A stretch of DNA of 64,000 nucleotides from JALJPB01 sp034111045 (GTDB taxonomy: Bacteria > Pseudomonadota > Gammaproteobacteria > Enterobacterales > Alteromonadaceae), in NCBI GenBank assembly GCA_034111045.1, contig JAWUYA010000007.1:20191-84190 (forward strand). Direction: 5' to 3'. The notes below the pieces were generated by a model. The model was not told where the DNA came from and ran no database searches. It saw only the letters and a list, made by a program, of their open reading frames with translations. Shown here piece by piece: positions 46,265-55,195 of the stretch. Numbering within the stretch: the first letter of the stretch is position 1; every line of letters begins with the position of its first letter. The position numbers were made by a program, and so were the translations under genes.

Positions 46265-47863
46265 TTAATCAATTTTTGGTGGTGTTGAGAATGTATGGTA
46301 CGGCGCTGGGCTAGCCACAGTCCATTCCAATCCTTCAGCTCCATCCCAAGGTTTTGCAGGTGCTTTTTCGCCACCTTTAATACATTTAATCACCACAGCT
46401 AAGAAAATCAATTGTGATAAACCAAACGCAAAACCACCAATGCTTACCCACTTGTTAAAGTCAGCAAATTGCAACGCATAATCAGGTATACGACGAGGCA
46501 TACCCGCTAATCCTAAGAAATGCATAGGGAAGAACAATAAATTCACCGAAATTAATGAACACCAGAAATGCCAGCTAGCTAACGTTTTGTTATACATATG
46601 CCCTGTCCATTTTGGCATCCAGTAATAAGCCCCTGCGTACATTGAAAATAAAGAGCCTGTTACCAACACATAATGGAAATGCGCAACAACAAAATAAGTA
46701 TCATGGTATTGGAAATCAACTGGCGTTAACGCCAACATCAATCCAGAAAAGCCACCAATAGTGAATAAAATCACAAAAGCAATAGAGAACAACATAGGTG
46801 TTTCAAATGATAATGAACCGCGCCACATCGTTGCTACCCAGTTAAAGACTTTAACACCGGTAGGCACCGCAATTAACATAGTGCAATACATGAAAAACAA
46901 TTCACCAAACAGCGGCATCCCTGTGGTAAACATGTGATGTGCCCAAACAATAAATGATAAGAAGGCAATTGAAGCTGTTGCATACACCATTGAACTATAG
47001 CCAAACAATTTTTTACGTGAAAATGCTGGAATAGTGGTTGAAACAATACCAAATGCTGGCAAGATCATAATGTAAACTTCAGGATGACCGAAGAACCAAA
47101 ATATATGTTGGAACATTACTGGGTCGCCACCACCGGCAGCATCAAAGAAGCTTGTGCCAAAATAAGTGTCGGTCAATACCATAGTGACCACACCTGCGAG
47201 GATGGGCATCACCGCTATCAACAAGTAAGCTGTAATAAAGAAGGTCCAAACAAACAATGGCATTTTCATGTAAGTCATACCCGGAGCACGCATATTCATA
47301 ATGGTAACTACGATATTAATCGCGCCCATTATTGATGAGATGCCCATAATATGCACAGCAAAAACAAAAAATGCCGTGCTGCCATTTGAATAGGTTGTTG
47401 ATAGAGGTGCATAGAAGGTCCAACCGAAATTAGGCGCTCCGCTCTCCATAAAGAATGAACTGAGAAGAATACCAAAAGCGAATGGTAATATCCAAAAGCT
47501 CCAGTTATTCATTCTTGGTAATGCCATATCCGGCGCACCGATCATCATCGGTAGCATCCAGTTAGCAAAACCAACAAAACCTGGCATTATGGCACCAAAC
47601 ACCATAATCAACCCATGAACTGTGGTTAATTGGTTAAAAAAGTCAGGTTCAACAATTTGTAATCCGGGCTGAAATAACTCTGCACGAATTACCATGGCTA
47701 AAGCGCCGCCAATTAGTAACATGATGAAAGAGAACCATAAATATAACGTACCTATATCTTTATGATTTGTTGTATATAACCAGCGTTTAATACCAGTCAT
47801 CTTGTGGTCGTCGTGATGCTCACCTTCGTGCGAGTCATGATCATTTAAAACATCTGTAGTCAT
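46265..47863 (-). CDS. ctaD: Cytochrome c oxidase subunit I
   Basis: A 532-residue heme-copper oxidase subunit I with twelve helices. The start has GIKRWLYTTNHKDIGTLYL; His ligands for heme a and CuB are in LTTVHGLIMVFG, FWFFGHPEVYIMILPAFG (with the cross-linked Tyr), and YHDTYFVVAHFHYV. The sequence is that of an aa3-type oxidase with the D- and K-channel helices. Preceded closely by ctaC. Confidence 0.97.
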   Translation of the reverse strand: MTTDVLNDHDSHEGEHHDDHKMTGIKRWLYTTNHKDIGTLYLWFSFIMLLIGGALAMVIRAELFQPGLQIVEPDFFNQLTTVHGLIMVFGAIMPGFVGFANWMLPMMIGAPDMALPRMNNWSFWILPFAFGILLSSFFMESGAPNFGWTFYAPLSTTYSNGSTAFFVFAVHIMGISSIMGAINIVVTIMNMRAPGMTYMKMPLFVWTFFITAYLLIAVMPILAGVVTMVLTDTYFGTSFFDAAGGGDPVMFQHIFWFFGHPEVYIMILPAFGIVSTTIPAFSRKKLFGYSSMVYATASIAFLSFIVWAHHMFTTGMPLFGELFFMYCTMLIAVPTGVKVFNWVATMWRGSLSFETPMLFSIAFVILFTIGGFSGLMLALTPVDFQYHDTYFVVAHFHYVLVTGSLFSMYAGAYYWMPKWTGHMYNKTLASWHFWCSLISVNLLFFPMHFLGLAGMPRRIPDYALQFADFNKWVSIGGFAFGLSQLIFLAVVIKCIKGGEKAPAKPWDGAEGLEWTVASPAPYHTFSTPPKID

Positions 47864-47874
47864 TTAAATACCCC

Positions 47875-49413
47875 TTAATTCGCACTTGCGGCAGTGACAT
47901 CTGCAGCTTGTATTAGATCGCCAGTATTATTACTCCAAGCATTACGCTCGTAAGTCACAACTGCGGCAATTTCTGTTTTAGTTAGCTGCGATGAAAACGC
48001 GCCCATTGCTGGATTTGTCGCACTACCGTTAACCACGATATCAATATGCTTAGCCACATCGCCTGTAGCAATGACACTACCATCTAATGCTGGGAAAACA
48101 GGAGGCATACCTTTACCTGTAGGTTGATGACAAGCAACACACGCTTTATTATAAACGTCTTTACCCATTACCATCATTTCTGCCATTGAATAAATTTTAA
48201 CTAAGTCTTCAACAGGAACAATAATAGTTTTTTCAACTGCAGCTTTTACTTCAGGCGCAGGTGTTTTAGTTTCGCCTCCGGCAGCAGCTTTAACATCGGA
48301 AGCCTGAATTGTATCACCGGTATCATTACCCCAAGCGTTACGCTCATAAGTAACTACAGCGGCAATTTCTTTCATGCTCAGTTGTTTACTATAACTTTGC
48401 ATACCCGTTCCCGCGCGGCCATTTAAAACAATTTTGATGTGATCATCGGTAGAACCTTCAGTTGTGTAAGGAGTTCCCTTAAGAGCAGGAAAAGCCGGAG
48501 GTAAACCTAAACCCGTAGGTTGATGGCAAGCGGCACAATAAGCCATATAAGTGGTTTCACCTAAAGCCATTAGTTCATCCATAGAAGCGGAAGCATTTAG
48601 CGCCTCTTTCTCTGCTTGAGCTGCTTGAGCTGCAATTTGGTATTGTTCATCTACCCATATGGCATAATCTGCCTCAGATTTGACTTCAACAACAATCGGC
48701 ATAAAACCATGGTCTTTACCACAGAGCTCAGCACATTGACCGCGATAAATACCTGGTTTGTCAACATTAGTCCAAGCTTCATTAATAAAACCGGGATTTG
48801 CATCTTGTTTCACTGCGAATGCGGGTACCCACCAAGCATGAATAACATCATCGGAAGTAATTAAAAAGCGTACTTTTTTGTTCACAGGGATAACTAAGGG
48901 CTTATCAACTTCAAGTAAATAATTTTCACCTTTTATCGCTGAGGTACCATTTTGGTTTTCATATTGATCACGAGGAGTGGATAAAACTGAATAGTATTCA
49001 ATATCTTCGTCGAAATACTTGTAATGCCATTTCCACTGTGAACCAGTCACCTGAATAGTAACATCAGAGTCATCATTATTTTCCATACTTATTAGCGTGC
49101 TAGTAGCAGGAACCGCCATAGCAATAAGTATAACGATAGGAATTGCTGTCCAAAGGATTTCAACAGTGGTGCTTTCATGAAAATCTGCGGCTTTATAACC
49201 TTTTGATTTGCGATGAAAAGCCATGGACCAAAACATTGCACCAAAAACCACTACACCAATTGCAGTACATATCCAAAGTGCCAACATATGTAGATCGTAA
49301 ACTTCTTCACTAATTTTTGTAACACCTTGTGTTAAGTTTAGTTTCATATCGGCCCAAGCTGTACTGGAAAGTAAACTTCCCAACAGCAGCCAACCTAGGT
49401 TACCTCTTTTCAC
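47875..49413 (-). CDS. ctaC: Cytochrome c oxidase subunit II with two fused cytochrome c domains
   Basis: A 512-residue subunit II. Two membrane helices, then the CuA domain with the WKWHYKYF region and the CuA ligands CAELCGKDHGFM. This is extended by two class I cytochrome c domains with hemes at CAACH (Cys about 293) and CVACH (Cys about 425). The two domains align closely (both have HQPTGxGxPPxFPAL and EIAAVVTYERNAW), so they are a tandem duplication. It would make the enzyme a caa3-like oxidase. A signal peptide is at the N-terminus. Confidence 0.95.
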   Translation of the reverse strand: MKRGNLGWLLLGSLLSSTAWADMKLNLTQGVTKISEEVYDLHMLALWICTAIGVVVFGAMFWSMAFHRKSKGYKAADFHESTTVEILWTAIPIVILIAMAVPATSTLISMENNDDSDVTIQVTGSQWKWHYKYFDEDIEYYSVLSTPRDQYENQNGTSAIKGENYLLEVDKPLVIPVNKKVRFLITSDDVIHAWWVPAFAVKQDANPGFINEAWTNVDKPGIYRGQCAELCGKDHGFMPIVVEVKSEADYAIWVDEQYQIAAQAAQAEKEALNASASMDELMALGETTYMAYCAACHQPTGLGLPPAFPALKGTPYTTEGSTDDHIKIVLNGRAGTGMQSYSKQLSMKEIAAVVTYERNAWGNDTGDTIQASDVKAAAGGETKTPAPEVKAAVEKTIIVPVEDLVKIYSMAEMMVMGKDVYNKACVACHQPTGKGMPPVFPALDGSVIATGDVAKHIDIVVNGSATNPAMGAFSSQLTKTEIAAVVTYERNAWSNNTGDLIQAADVTAASAN

Positions 49414-49911
49414 TCGACATCCCCTTTTCCTCTTTTAAATAGAAAACAAAACAAGGGTGCAGTGTAAATTGGTGCCACTGGGACAAATGTTTTGTCAATT
49501 TTATTATTATTTTTGTTAGTATTGTGAAACATAAAACGGAATATTTCACAATATTGTTATTGTTTGTGCTGATTTCTTTTGATTTCGCACACAGAATCTA
49601 TTAAAACTTGATCTAGGTCAATTTAAAAATTCAGGTATACAATAAATTAATCTCTATAACTACAGTGGAGCTTTAACTCTAACCAGATGATAAAATACCA
49701 GCATACAAGGGTTTATCTACTTTATTTGACAAAGAAATGCGCTAAAACAATAAGGCGACTACTTTCAGTAAAAATTAACGATTTTAGTTAAACTTGCGTT
49801 ATGAAGTTTTTAGAGGCCATTATTCAAAATATTCACTACAAAAAACACTACTTAGCATAGCCAAGGTGATTATAGTCTCATACTATTATTTTCAGCATTA
49901 ATTAAGAAGAT
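49414..49911. other. Intergenic region upstream of ctaC
   Basis: About 500 bases between the ctaC start and the 3' end of lexA, AT-rich, holding the promoter of the oxidase operon; no gene was supported. An FNR/ANR-like site lies at 49608-49621. Confidence 0.6.
49608..49621. promoter_or_regulatory. FNR/ANR-like site upstream of ctaC
   Basis: TTGATCTAGGTCAA differs from the FNR consensus TTGAT-N4-ATCAA at a single position. It lies about 195 bases before the ctaC start. Oxygen-responsive control of a terminal oxidase by an FNR relative would be reasonable; whether it activates or represses cannot be told. Confidence 0.55.
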
Positions 49912-50526
49912 TTACATCCAGTCTGCCGCACGAATAACACCAACAGCTAAACCTTCAATAGTGAAATTCTGGCTTGCAAGATCTACTTTAATTGGCGAAT
50001 AAGCTTCATTTTCAGCGTGAAGGTAAACTACATTGCCCTCACGTTTATAACGTTTAACAGTTACGTCTTCTTCAACGCGCGCCACCACCACTTGACCTTG
50101 TTGAACATCCATTGTTTGGTGTACGGCAAGTAAATCACCATCTAAAATGCCGATATCTTTCATACTATCGCCATTAACACGTAATAAATAATCAGCCGCG
50201 GGGTGGAATAAACTGCCATCTACTTTATAATGATCTTCAACATGTTCTTCAGCAAGAATAGGTTCACCTGCAGCAACTTGGCCAATTAATGGTAAGCCCT
50301 CAACTTCAATAAACTCTTCTGCCAAACGAATACCTCTAGAAGTACCCGGTAACATTTCAATATAACCTTTTTTCGCTAAAGCCTTTAAATGTTCTTCAGC
50401 AGCATTTGCTGATTTAAACCCGAAATAGCCAGCAATTTCGGCACGCGTAGGTGGCATGCCCGTATCAGAGATTTTATCTCTAATAAAATCAAATATTTGC
50501 TGTTGCCTTGACGTTAAAGGGCGCAT
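49912..50526 (-). CDS. lexA: SOS repressor LexA
   Basis: A 204-residue LexA: N-terminal winged helix (RPLTSRQQQIFDFIRDKISDTGMPPTRAEIAGYFGFKSANAAEEHLKAL), self-cleavage site Ala86-Gly87 (QVAAGEPI), catalytic Ser121 (GDSM) and Lys158 (TVKRY). It represses SOS genes and its own gene. A SOS box sits just upstream of the start. Confidence 0.97.
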   Translation of the reverse strand: MRPLTSRQQQIFDFIRDKISDTGMPPTRAEIAGYFGFKSANAAEEHLKALAKKGYIEMLPGTSRGIRLAEEFIEVEGLPLIGQVAAGEPILAEEHVEDHYKVDGSLFHPAADYLLRVNGDSMKDIGILDGDLLAVHQTMDVQQGQVVVARVEEDVTVKRYKREGNVVYLHAENEAYSPIKVDLASQNFTIEGLAVGVIRAADWM

Positions 50527-50556
50527 AAAATTCCTGTATTATCTTATTTATATATA

Positions 50557-50572
50557 CTGTAAGTATATACAG
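50557..50572 (-). promoter_or_regulatory. LexA (SOS) box of lexA
   Basis: CTGT-N8-ACAG (CTGTATATACTTACAG on the coding strand), the full gammaproteobacterial consensus, 31 bases upstream of the lexA ATG. It would allow autoregulation. Only one box was seen. Confidence 0.9.
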
Positions 50573-50614
50573 CCAGATAATAAAGACAAGTATTTTGTTT
50601 TTATTATCTGGCTG
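50570..50614. repeat. 15-bp perfect inverted repeat overlapping the SOS box
   Basis: Arms CAGCCAGATAATAAA (50570-50584) and TTTATTATCTGGCTG (50600-50614) enclose a 15-base loop. The left arm shares its first three bases with the ACAG half of the SOS box. Neither side has a T-run, so it is not a classical terminator. Confidence 0.8.
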
Positions 50615-50752
50615 TTGCGCGTTTTAGTTCAATTATTATATCGCTGAGATACCAGCTTAATTTTCGCATCAATAATACATCTACCTTTGGTGCCATAATC
50701 ACTAATCAGTCACCTTTTTATCTATTCAGTCAGCTTCTTTATCAAGTGGTAA

Positions 50753-50780
50753 TTGAATATTGGATTAACTGGGATATAAT
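50753..50780 (+). promoter_or_regulatory. Likely arfA promoter
   Basis: TTGAAT (50753-50758) and TATAAT (50775-50780) are separated by 16 bases, about 50 bases before the arfA ATG. The transcript would start near 50787. Confidence 0.6.
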
Positions 50781-50829
50781 ATCACCTCAATATAATCTTA
50801 AATGTTGAGATGAAAAGTGAGAATAAAAA

Positions 50830-51015
50830 ATGAATAAAGCTAACAGTAAATCATATGTTATTGATATTGGCAGAGGAAATATTAAAGATAATTTTTTAGC
50901 GGCATTGGTAACTTCTAAGTTGTATAAGGTGCAACGAGTAAAAGCCAAAAAGGGAAAAGGTGCTTATCAGCGTAAACCAAAATATAAAGGACTCTGTGAG
51001 AGTGTATGCTTGTGA
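50830..51015 (+). CDS. arfA: Alternative ribosome-rescue factor A
   Basis: A 61-residue protein matching ArfA in its conserved half: GNIKDNFLAALVTSKLYKVQ and KKGKGAYQRKPKYKG. ArfA binds the empty mRNA channel of a stalled ribosome and recruits RF2. The known family is often made from a transcript cut or terminated inside the gene; here a short hairpin (ACTCT-GTG-AGAGT, 50991-51003) lies at codons 54-58, the same place as the RNase III site in E. coli arfA. The last ten residues are divergent from other ArfA proteins. Confidence 0.8.
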   Translation: MNKANSKSYVIDIGRGNIKDNFLAALVTSKLYKVQRVKAKKGKGAYQRKPKYKGLCESVCL

Positions 51016-51572
51016 TTTATTTACATTCTAGTGATAGCCATCGGTTCCCTAAAAGTATTTTTACCCTCACAAATAAATAGAGTGTCTAGTAAAGTCAAGA
51101 CCATCCATTATTCACTTCAACTATCTTACTAACTGAACAACAGCAAAGATTACTATCTTCCTCTATATTCAGCATGTAGTTCAGTATTTTTTGCATGCCT
51201 AGGATTAGAATAATCTGACTTACCCTAGCCCTGCTATTTTTAAAGTGCTATCTGTCCAAATCGATTTATTGACTCTGATTGTTGTCGCCCAGGTGTTTAC
51301 CTAATGGCTCCGGTCTGAACACGTGTTTTACTCGAATAAATAGTAGATTAGCCACTGTGTTTAAACGTTATGATCGGGTTATATTTTTTAAACTACAGCC
51401 CAGATATCTCATGATAGTAAACCGGTTAGATATGAATCAAATGAACAAGCTTTTGTACTTGATAACATAGTGTTAGAGAAAGGTACCATTGAAGAAGTTA
51501 TTAGATTATTTAAGGCAAATCACCAATATTATACTCAAGCCGTTGCCTTCATTATTTACCCAGAAAATATGC
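51016..51572. other. Noncoding or relic region between arfA and the sRNA locus
   Basis: No supported gene in about 560 bases. Between about 51404 and 51570 the plus strand has an open, coding-looking frame (HDSKPVRYESNEQAF ... AVAFIIYPEN) without a plausible start, preceded by a stop at 51389-51391. This may be the remnant of a gene. Confidence 0.4.
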
Positions 51573-51660
51573 AAAAAAAAACCGATAGCAAGACTATCGG
51601 TGTATTAGCTATGAGGAAGCTAGAATTAAATACTACAACAAGCATTCGTTAGGAAACGAA
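51573..51660 (-). ncRNA. Candidate small RNA downstream of polA
   Basis: A roughly 85-nt minus-strand transcript is predicted: a 5' hairpin TTCGTT-TCCT-AACGAA, a middle single-stranded part with CUUCCUC, and a strong terminator (8-bp stem ACCGATAG/CTATCGGT, 5-base loop, T8-9 run at 51573-51581). A good sigma-70 promoter lies just upstream. The location, same strand and directly after polA, is that of spf (Spot 42) in other gammaproteobacteria, but the sequence does not resemble Spot 42. The transcript and its targets are not proven. Confidence 0.5.
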
Positions 51661-51663
51661 AAT

Positions 51664-51693
51664 ATTATAGAGCATCGACTCTAACTGTGTAAA
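51664..51693 (-). promoter_or_regulatory. Promoter of the candidate sRNA
   Basis: On the minus strand TTTACA (51688-51693) and a consensus TATAAT (51664-51669) with 18-base spacing (or TTACAC at 51687-51692, 17 bases). It lies about 250 bases past the polA stop, so it is not the polA promoter. Confidence 0.6.
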
Positions 51694-51940
51694 GCTAAAC
51701 TTGTAATTAATTTACATTTAAGTAATTTAATTACATAAATGTGTCTTACTAGCGGCTGTTCCAGAGTAAAACCAAGAGTAAAATATTGAAAGGTCAACAA
51801 GACCAGAAGTTATATGCGCCTGAAAATGCCTATGGCTAACCGTCGAAAGAAATTGATATAGTTTTATAATATAGCGACCGAAACAAACCTACTGCCGAGC
51901 TCTAACTACTCAACACCAGCAAATAACTTGATTGCCGGTT

Positions 51941-54691
51941 TTAATGAGCCTGCTCCCAATTATCGCCAATACCTGCTTCAGCAACTAATGGAACACTCAA
52001 CTCAACAGCATTATTCATCAATTCAACTAATTTAAGTGTTGCTGCTTCAACAATGTCTTGATGAATTTCAAAAATCAATTCATCGTGCACCTGCATAGTC
52101 ATAACCACACGGGGATCATTTTTCTCTTCAATCCAATGTGCTACTGCCAACATAGCTTTTTTGATTATATCAGCAGCAGTACCTTGCATCGGCGCATTTA
52201 TCGCTGCACGTTCAGCTCCTTTACGTCGCATCGCATTTTTAGCGTTAATATCGGGTAAATATAAGCGTCTACCAAACAGTGTTTCAACATAACCCTGCTC
52301 AGCCGCTTGTTGCCGAGTATCGTCCATATAGCTTGATACATTAGGGTAGCGTTCAAAATACTTATCAATGTACTCCTGTGCTTGATGACGACCAATGTTA
52401 AGCTGCTTAGCTAAACCAAAGGCCGACATACCATAGATCAAACCAAAATTTATTGCTTTAGCACTACGACGTTGATCGCTAGTGACTTCATCTAAGCTAA
52501 CACCAAACACTTCAGCAGCGGTGGCTTTATGTACGTCTTTTCCTTCCGAAAATGCAGTAACTAAACCGGGGTCATTACTTAAATGCGCCATAATACGTAA
52601 TTCTATTTGAGAATAATCAATAGCAACTATTTTATGATTTTTTGGTGCAATAAAAGCTAAACGAATCTTACGGCCTTCTTCTGAACGAATAGGAATATTT
52701 TGTAAGTTTGGATCGGTTGAAGATAATCGCCCTGTGGCAGTAACTGCTTGCTGATAAGAGGTATGCACACGATTGGTTTTAGGCTGAACTAACAAAGGCA
52801 ACTTATCAGTATAGGTTGATTTTAATTTACTTAAACCGCGGTGTTCAAGAATAATTTTGGGTAGCGGGTAATCTAAAGCTAACTCTTGAAGCACCTCCTC
52901 TGCAGTGGATGGCGCGCCTTTAGGTGTTTTTTTAATAACAGGAATTTTCAGTTCATCAAACAAAATCTCTTGTAATTGTTTGGGTGAACTTAAATTGAAA
53001 GACTTACCAGCAAGATCATGAGCTTTGATTTCTAATTCATCTAATCGTGCACCGATTTTACTGCTTTGCTGAGCAAGCAAATCGCTGTCAATCAGTACAC
53101 CATGTTGTTCCATGCCAGCAATTACTGACAGTAATGGCATTTCAATCTCATCAAAAACGGCAAGCTGGGTTTTTACTTCACTGAGTTTAGGGTAAATAGC
53201 TTGATGCAACCGTAACGTAATATCTGCATCTTCAGCGGCATAGGGACCGGCTTTTTCTAAGTCAATTTGATTAAAGGTAAGTTGCTTGACCCCCTTCCCT
53301 GCAATATCTTCAAAATGCACTGTTTTATAGGCTAGATATTTAAGCGCAAGTGCATCCATATTATGTCTCGTTGCCACGCTGTTAAGACAATAAGATTCGA
53401 TCATGGTATCAAAAGCAATGTTTTGTAATTTAATTCCGTAATGTGACAACACATTGGCATCGTATTTTAAATTCTGTCCCAGCTTTTTCAGTGCAACACT
53501 CTCTAACAAGGGTTTTAATTGCGCCAAGACCCAATCACGGTCAAGTTGTTCAGGGGCACCAATATAATCATGTGCGACAGGTACATAAGCTGCTTTTCCT
53601 GCCTCTACAGAAAACGATAAACCCACTAACTCAGCCTTCATATAATCAACACTGGTAGTTTCAGTATCAAACGAAAAATAAGCTGAGTGTTTTAATTTAA
53701 TTAACCATTGCTCGAAGCTTTGTTTATCTAAAACAAGGTCATATTGAGTTTCAATGTTACTTTCGTTTACTAAGGCTGAGCTAAGATCATCATCCACATT
53801 TTCAGTTTTGGTATTTTCTTTAGTGCCAGAGTGTAGATCTGCCAGTAATCGTTTCAATTCAAATTTTTGGTAGAGATCAGTTAAGGTTGAAACATCCGCT
53901 TCTTTAGGTTGTAATTGGCCCGCAGTTTGTTCAAGTTCAACATCAAGTTTAATGGTTGCTAATTTATAAGAGAGCGGTAATTGCTCTAATGCAGAACGTA
54001 AGTTCTCACCGACCTTGCCTTTAATTTTATCAGCATTGGCCATAACTTCAGTTAACGTACCATATTCTGCTAACCATTTAACCGCCGTTTTAGGGCCACA
54101 TTTATCAACCCCTGGGATGTTATCAACTTTGTCGCCCATCAGCGTAAGATAATCGATTATTTGATCGGGTCTAACACCAAATTTATCTAATACGCCAGCT
54201 TCGTCTAATTCAACAGCAGTCATGGTATTAATCAAACGAACATGTTGATTAACCAACTGCGCCATATCTTTATCTCCCGTCGAAATAACGGTCTCAATAC
54301 CCAGCTTTGTTGCTTGCTCTGCTAAGGTGCCTATCACATCATCAGCCTCAACTCCGGGGGTAACAATAAGCGGCAAACCCATAGCAGTAATAATTTGATG
54401 AATGGGCTCAATTTGTGAGCGTAAATCGTCAGGCATTGGCGGACGGTTGGCTTTATATTCTGGATATAAATCATTACGAAAAGTTTTACCCTTAGCATCA
54501 AAAATAGCAATGATATTACCGTTAGGGTAATCTTTTTTAAGACTACGGATCATATTTAACACACCGGTAATCGCGCCAGTAGGTTGGCCATCAGCAGTGG
54601 ATAATGCTTGTAAATAAGGCACGTGGTAAGCACGAAATAAATAAGACGAACCATCGACTAATATGAGTGGAGATAATGAAGAATTTGGCAT
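51941..54691 (-). CDS. polA: DNA polymerase I
   Basis: A 916-residue enzyme with three domains: 5'-3' exonuclease at the N-terminus (PLILVDGSSYLFRAYHVPYL), 3'-5' exonuclease around residues 340-520 (YFSFDTETTSVDYM and YAAEDADITLRLH), and the C-terminal polymerase with RSAKAINFGLIYGMSAFGLAKQL, and MTMQVHDELIFEI. The start at 54691 gives MPNSSLSPLILVDGSS; the ATG 51 bases upstream adds a poorly conserved extension. Confidence 0.97.
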   Translation of the reverse strand: MPNSSLSPLILVDGSSYLFRAYHVPYLQALSTADGQPTGAITGVLNMIRSLKKDYPNGNIIAIFDAKGKTFRNDLYPEYKANRPPMPDDLRSQIEPIHQIITAMGLPLIVTPGVEADDVIGTLAEQATKLGIETVISTGDKDMAQLVNQHVRLINTMTAVELDEAGVLDKFGVRPDQIIDYLTLMGDKVDNIPGVDKCGPKTAVKWLAEYGTLTEVMANADKIKGKVGENLRSALEQLPLSYKLATIKLDVELEQTAGQLQPKEADVSTLTDLYQKFELKRLLADLHSGTKENTKTENVDDDLSSALVNESNIETQYDLVLDKQSFEQWLIKLKHSAYFSFDTETTSVDYMKAELVGLSFSVEAGKAAYVPVAHDYIGAPEQLDRDWVLAQLKPLLESVALKKLGQNLKYDANVLSHYGIKLQNIAFDTMIESYCLNSVATRHNMDALALKYLAYKTVHFEDIAGKGVKQLTFNQIDLEKAGPYAAEDADITLRLHQAIYPKLSEVKTQLAVFDEIEMPLLSVIAGMEQHGVLIDSDLLAQQSSKIGARLDELEIKAHDLAGKSFNLSSPKQLQEILFDELKIPVIKKTPKGAPSTAEEVLQELALDYPLPKIILEHRGLSKLKSTYTDKLPLLVQPKTNRVHTSYQQAVTATGRLSSTDPNLQNIPIRSEEGRKIRLAFIAPKNHKIVAIDYSQIELRIMAHLSNDPGLVTAFSEGKDVHKATAAEVFGVSLDEVTSDQRRSAKAINFGLIYGMSAFGLAKQLNIGRHQAQEYIDKYFERYPNVSSYMDDTRQQAAEQGYVETLFGRRLYLPDINAKNAMRRKGAERAAINAPMQGTAADIIKKAMLAVAHWIEEKNDPRVVMTMQVHDELIFEIHQDIVEAATLKLVELMNNAVELSVPLVAEAGIGDNWEQAH

Positions 54692-54779
54692 GATAAATTT
54701 ATGGCTGGCAAAAAGTGTGGTAAGAATGCCACATTCGATCAAATCACTCCATAGTTGGGTGAATATAAATCAATAAATC

Positions 54780-54788
54780 TGTGGATAA
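54780..54788 (-). promoter_or_regulatory. DnaA box 1 upstream of polA
   Basis: TTATCCACA on the minus strand, the exact high-affinity DnaA consensus, 89 bases upstream of the polA start. Confidence 0.7.
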
Positions 54789-54922
54789 CTATGTTGACAA
54801 ACAACGTAAGCATGATATCAACTTTAAAAATATGACGTGGAAATTTATTTTACGCTTTTGATTTTACTGAAAAAAATGAATAGGGGAAAATTTTTACTGG
54901 ACAATGCTATTAATTTTATCTT

Positions 54923-54931
54923 TGTGGATAA
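54923..54931 (-). promoter_or_regulatory. DnaA box 2 upstream of polA
   Basis: A second exact TTATCCACA in the same orientation, 143 bases from the first. Confidence 0.7.
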
Positions 54932-55195
54932 TTAAATTATTTCTGTTACTTTACTTTTGTTCAGAAAAGTAGCTAACTAAAATAACGAAGTAAGAGATTA
55001 CCAGATTTACACCTTATTACCAGAAAATTATTAAACTATTTTACAAGAAATATCATGCTAGAAATAAAAAAAAATTATAAGTAGAAACCACCTGACTTAG
55101 CGAAAAATCAAGTGAAATATTTATTTTTATTTGTTTAATGATTTTTGCTAAAATTGATTGTGCTTTTATACAAGATGGAAAAATGAGGACAAAAA

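Larger units (their letters stand above)
54692..55195. other. Intergenic region between polA and gabD
   Basis: About 500 bases, AT-rich, no gene supported. It should hold the divergent promoters of polA and the succinate-semialdehyde dehydrogenase gene, and it carries two perfect DnaA boxes. Confidence 0.6.

Noticed and set aside
47084..47335. 83-codon plus-strand frame within ctaD
   Set aside because: Shadow of subunit I in the opposite frame.
51581..51601. Terminator for a plus-strand gene
   Set aside because: The T-run is only on the minus strand side; plus-strand sequence after the stem is TGTATTAG, so it fits a minus-strand transcript.
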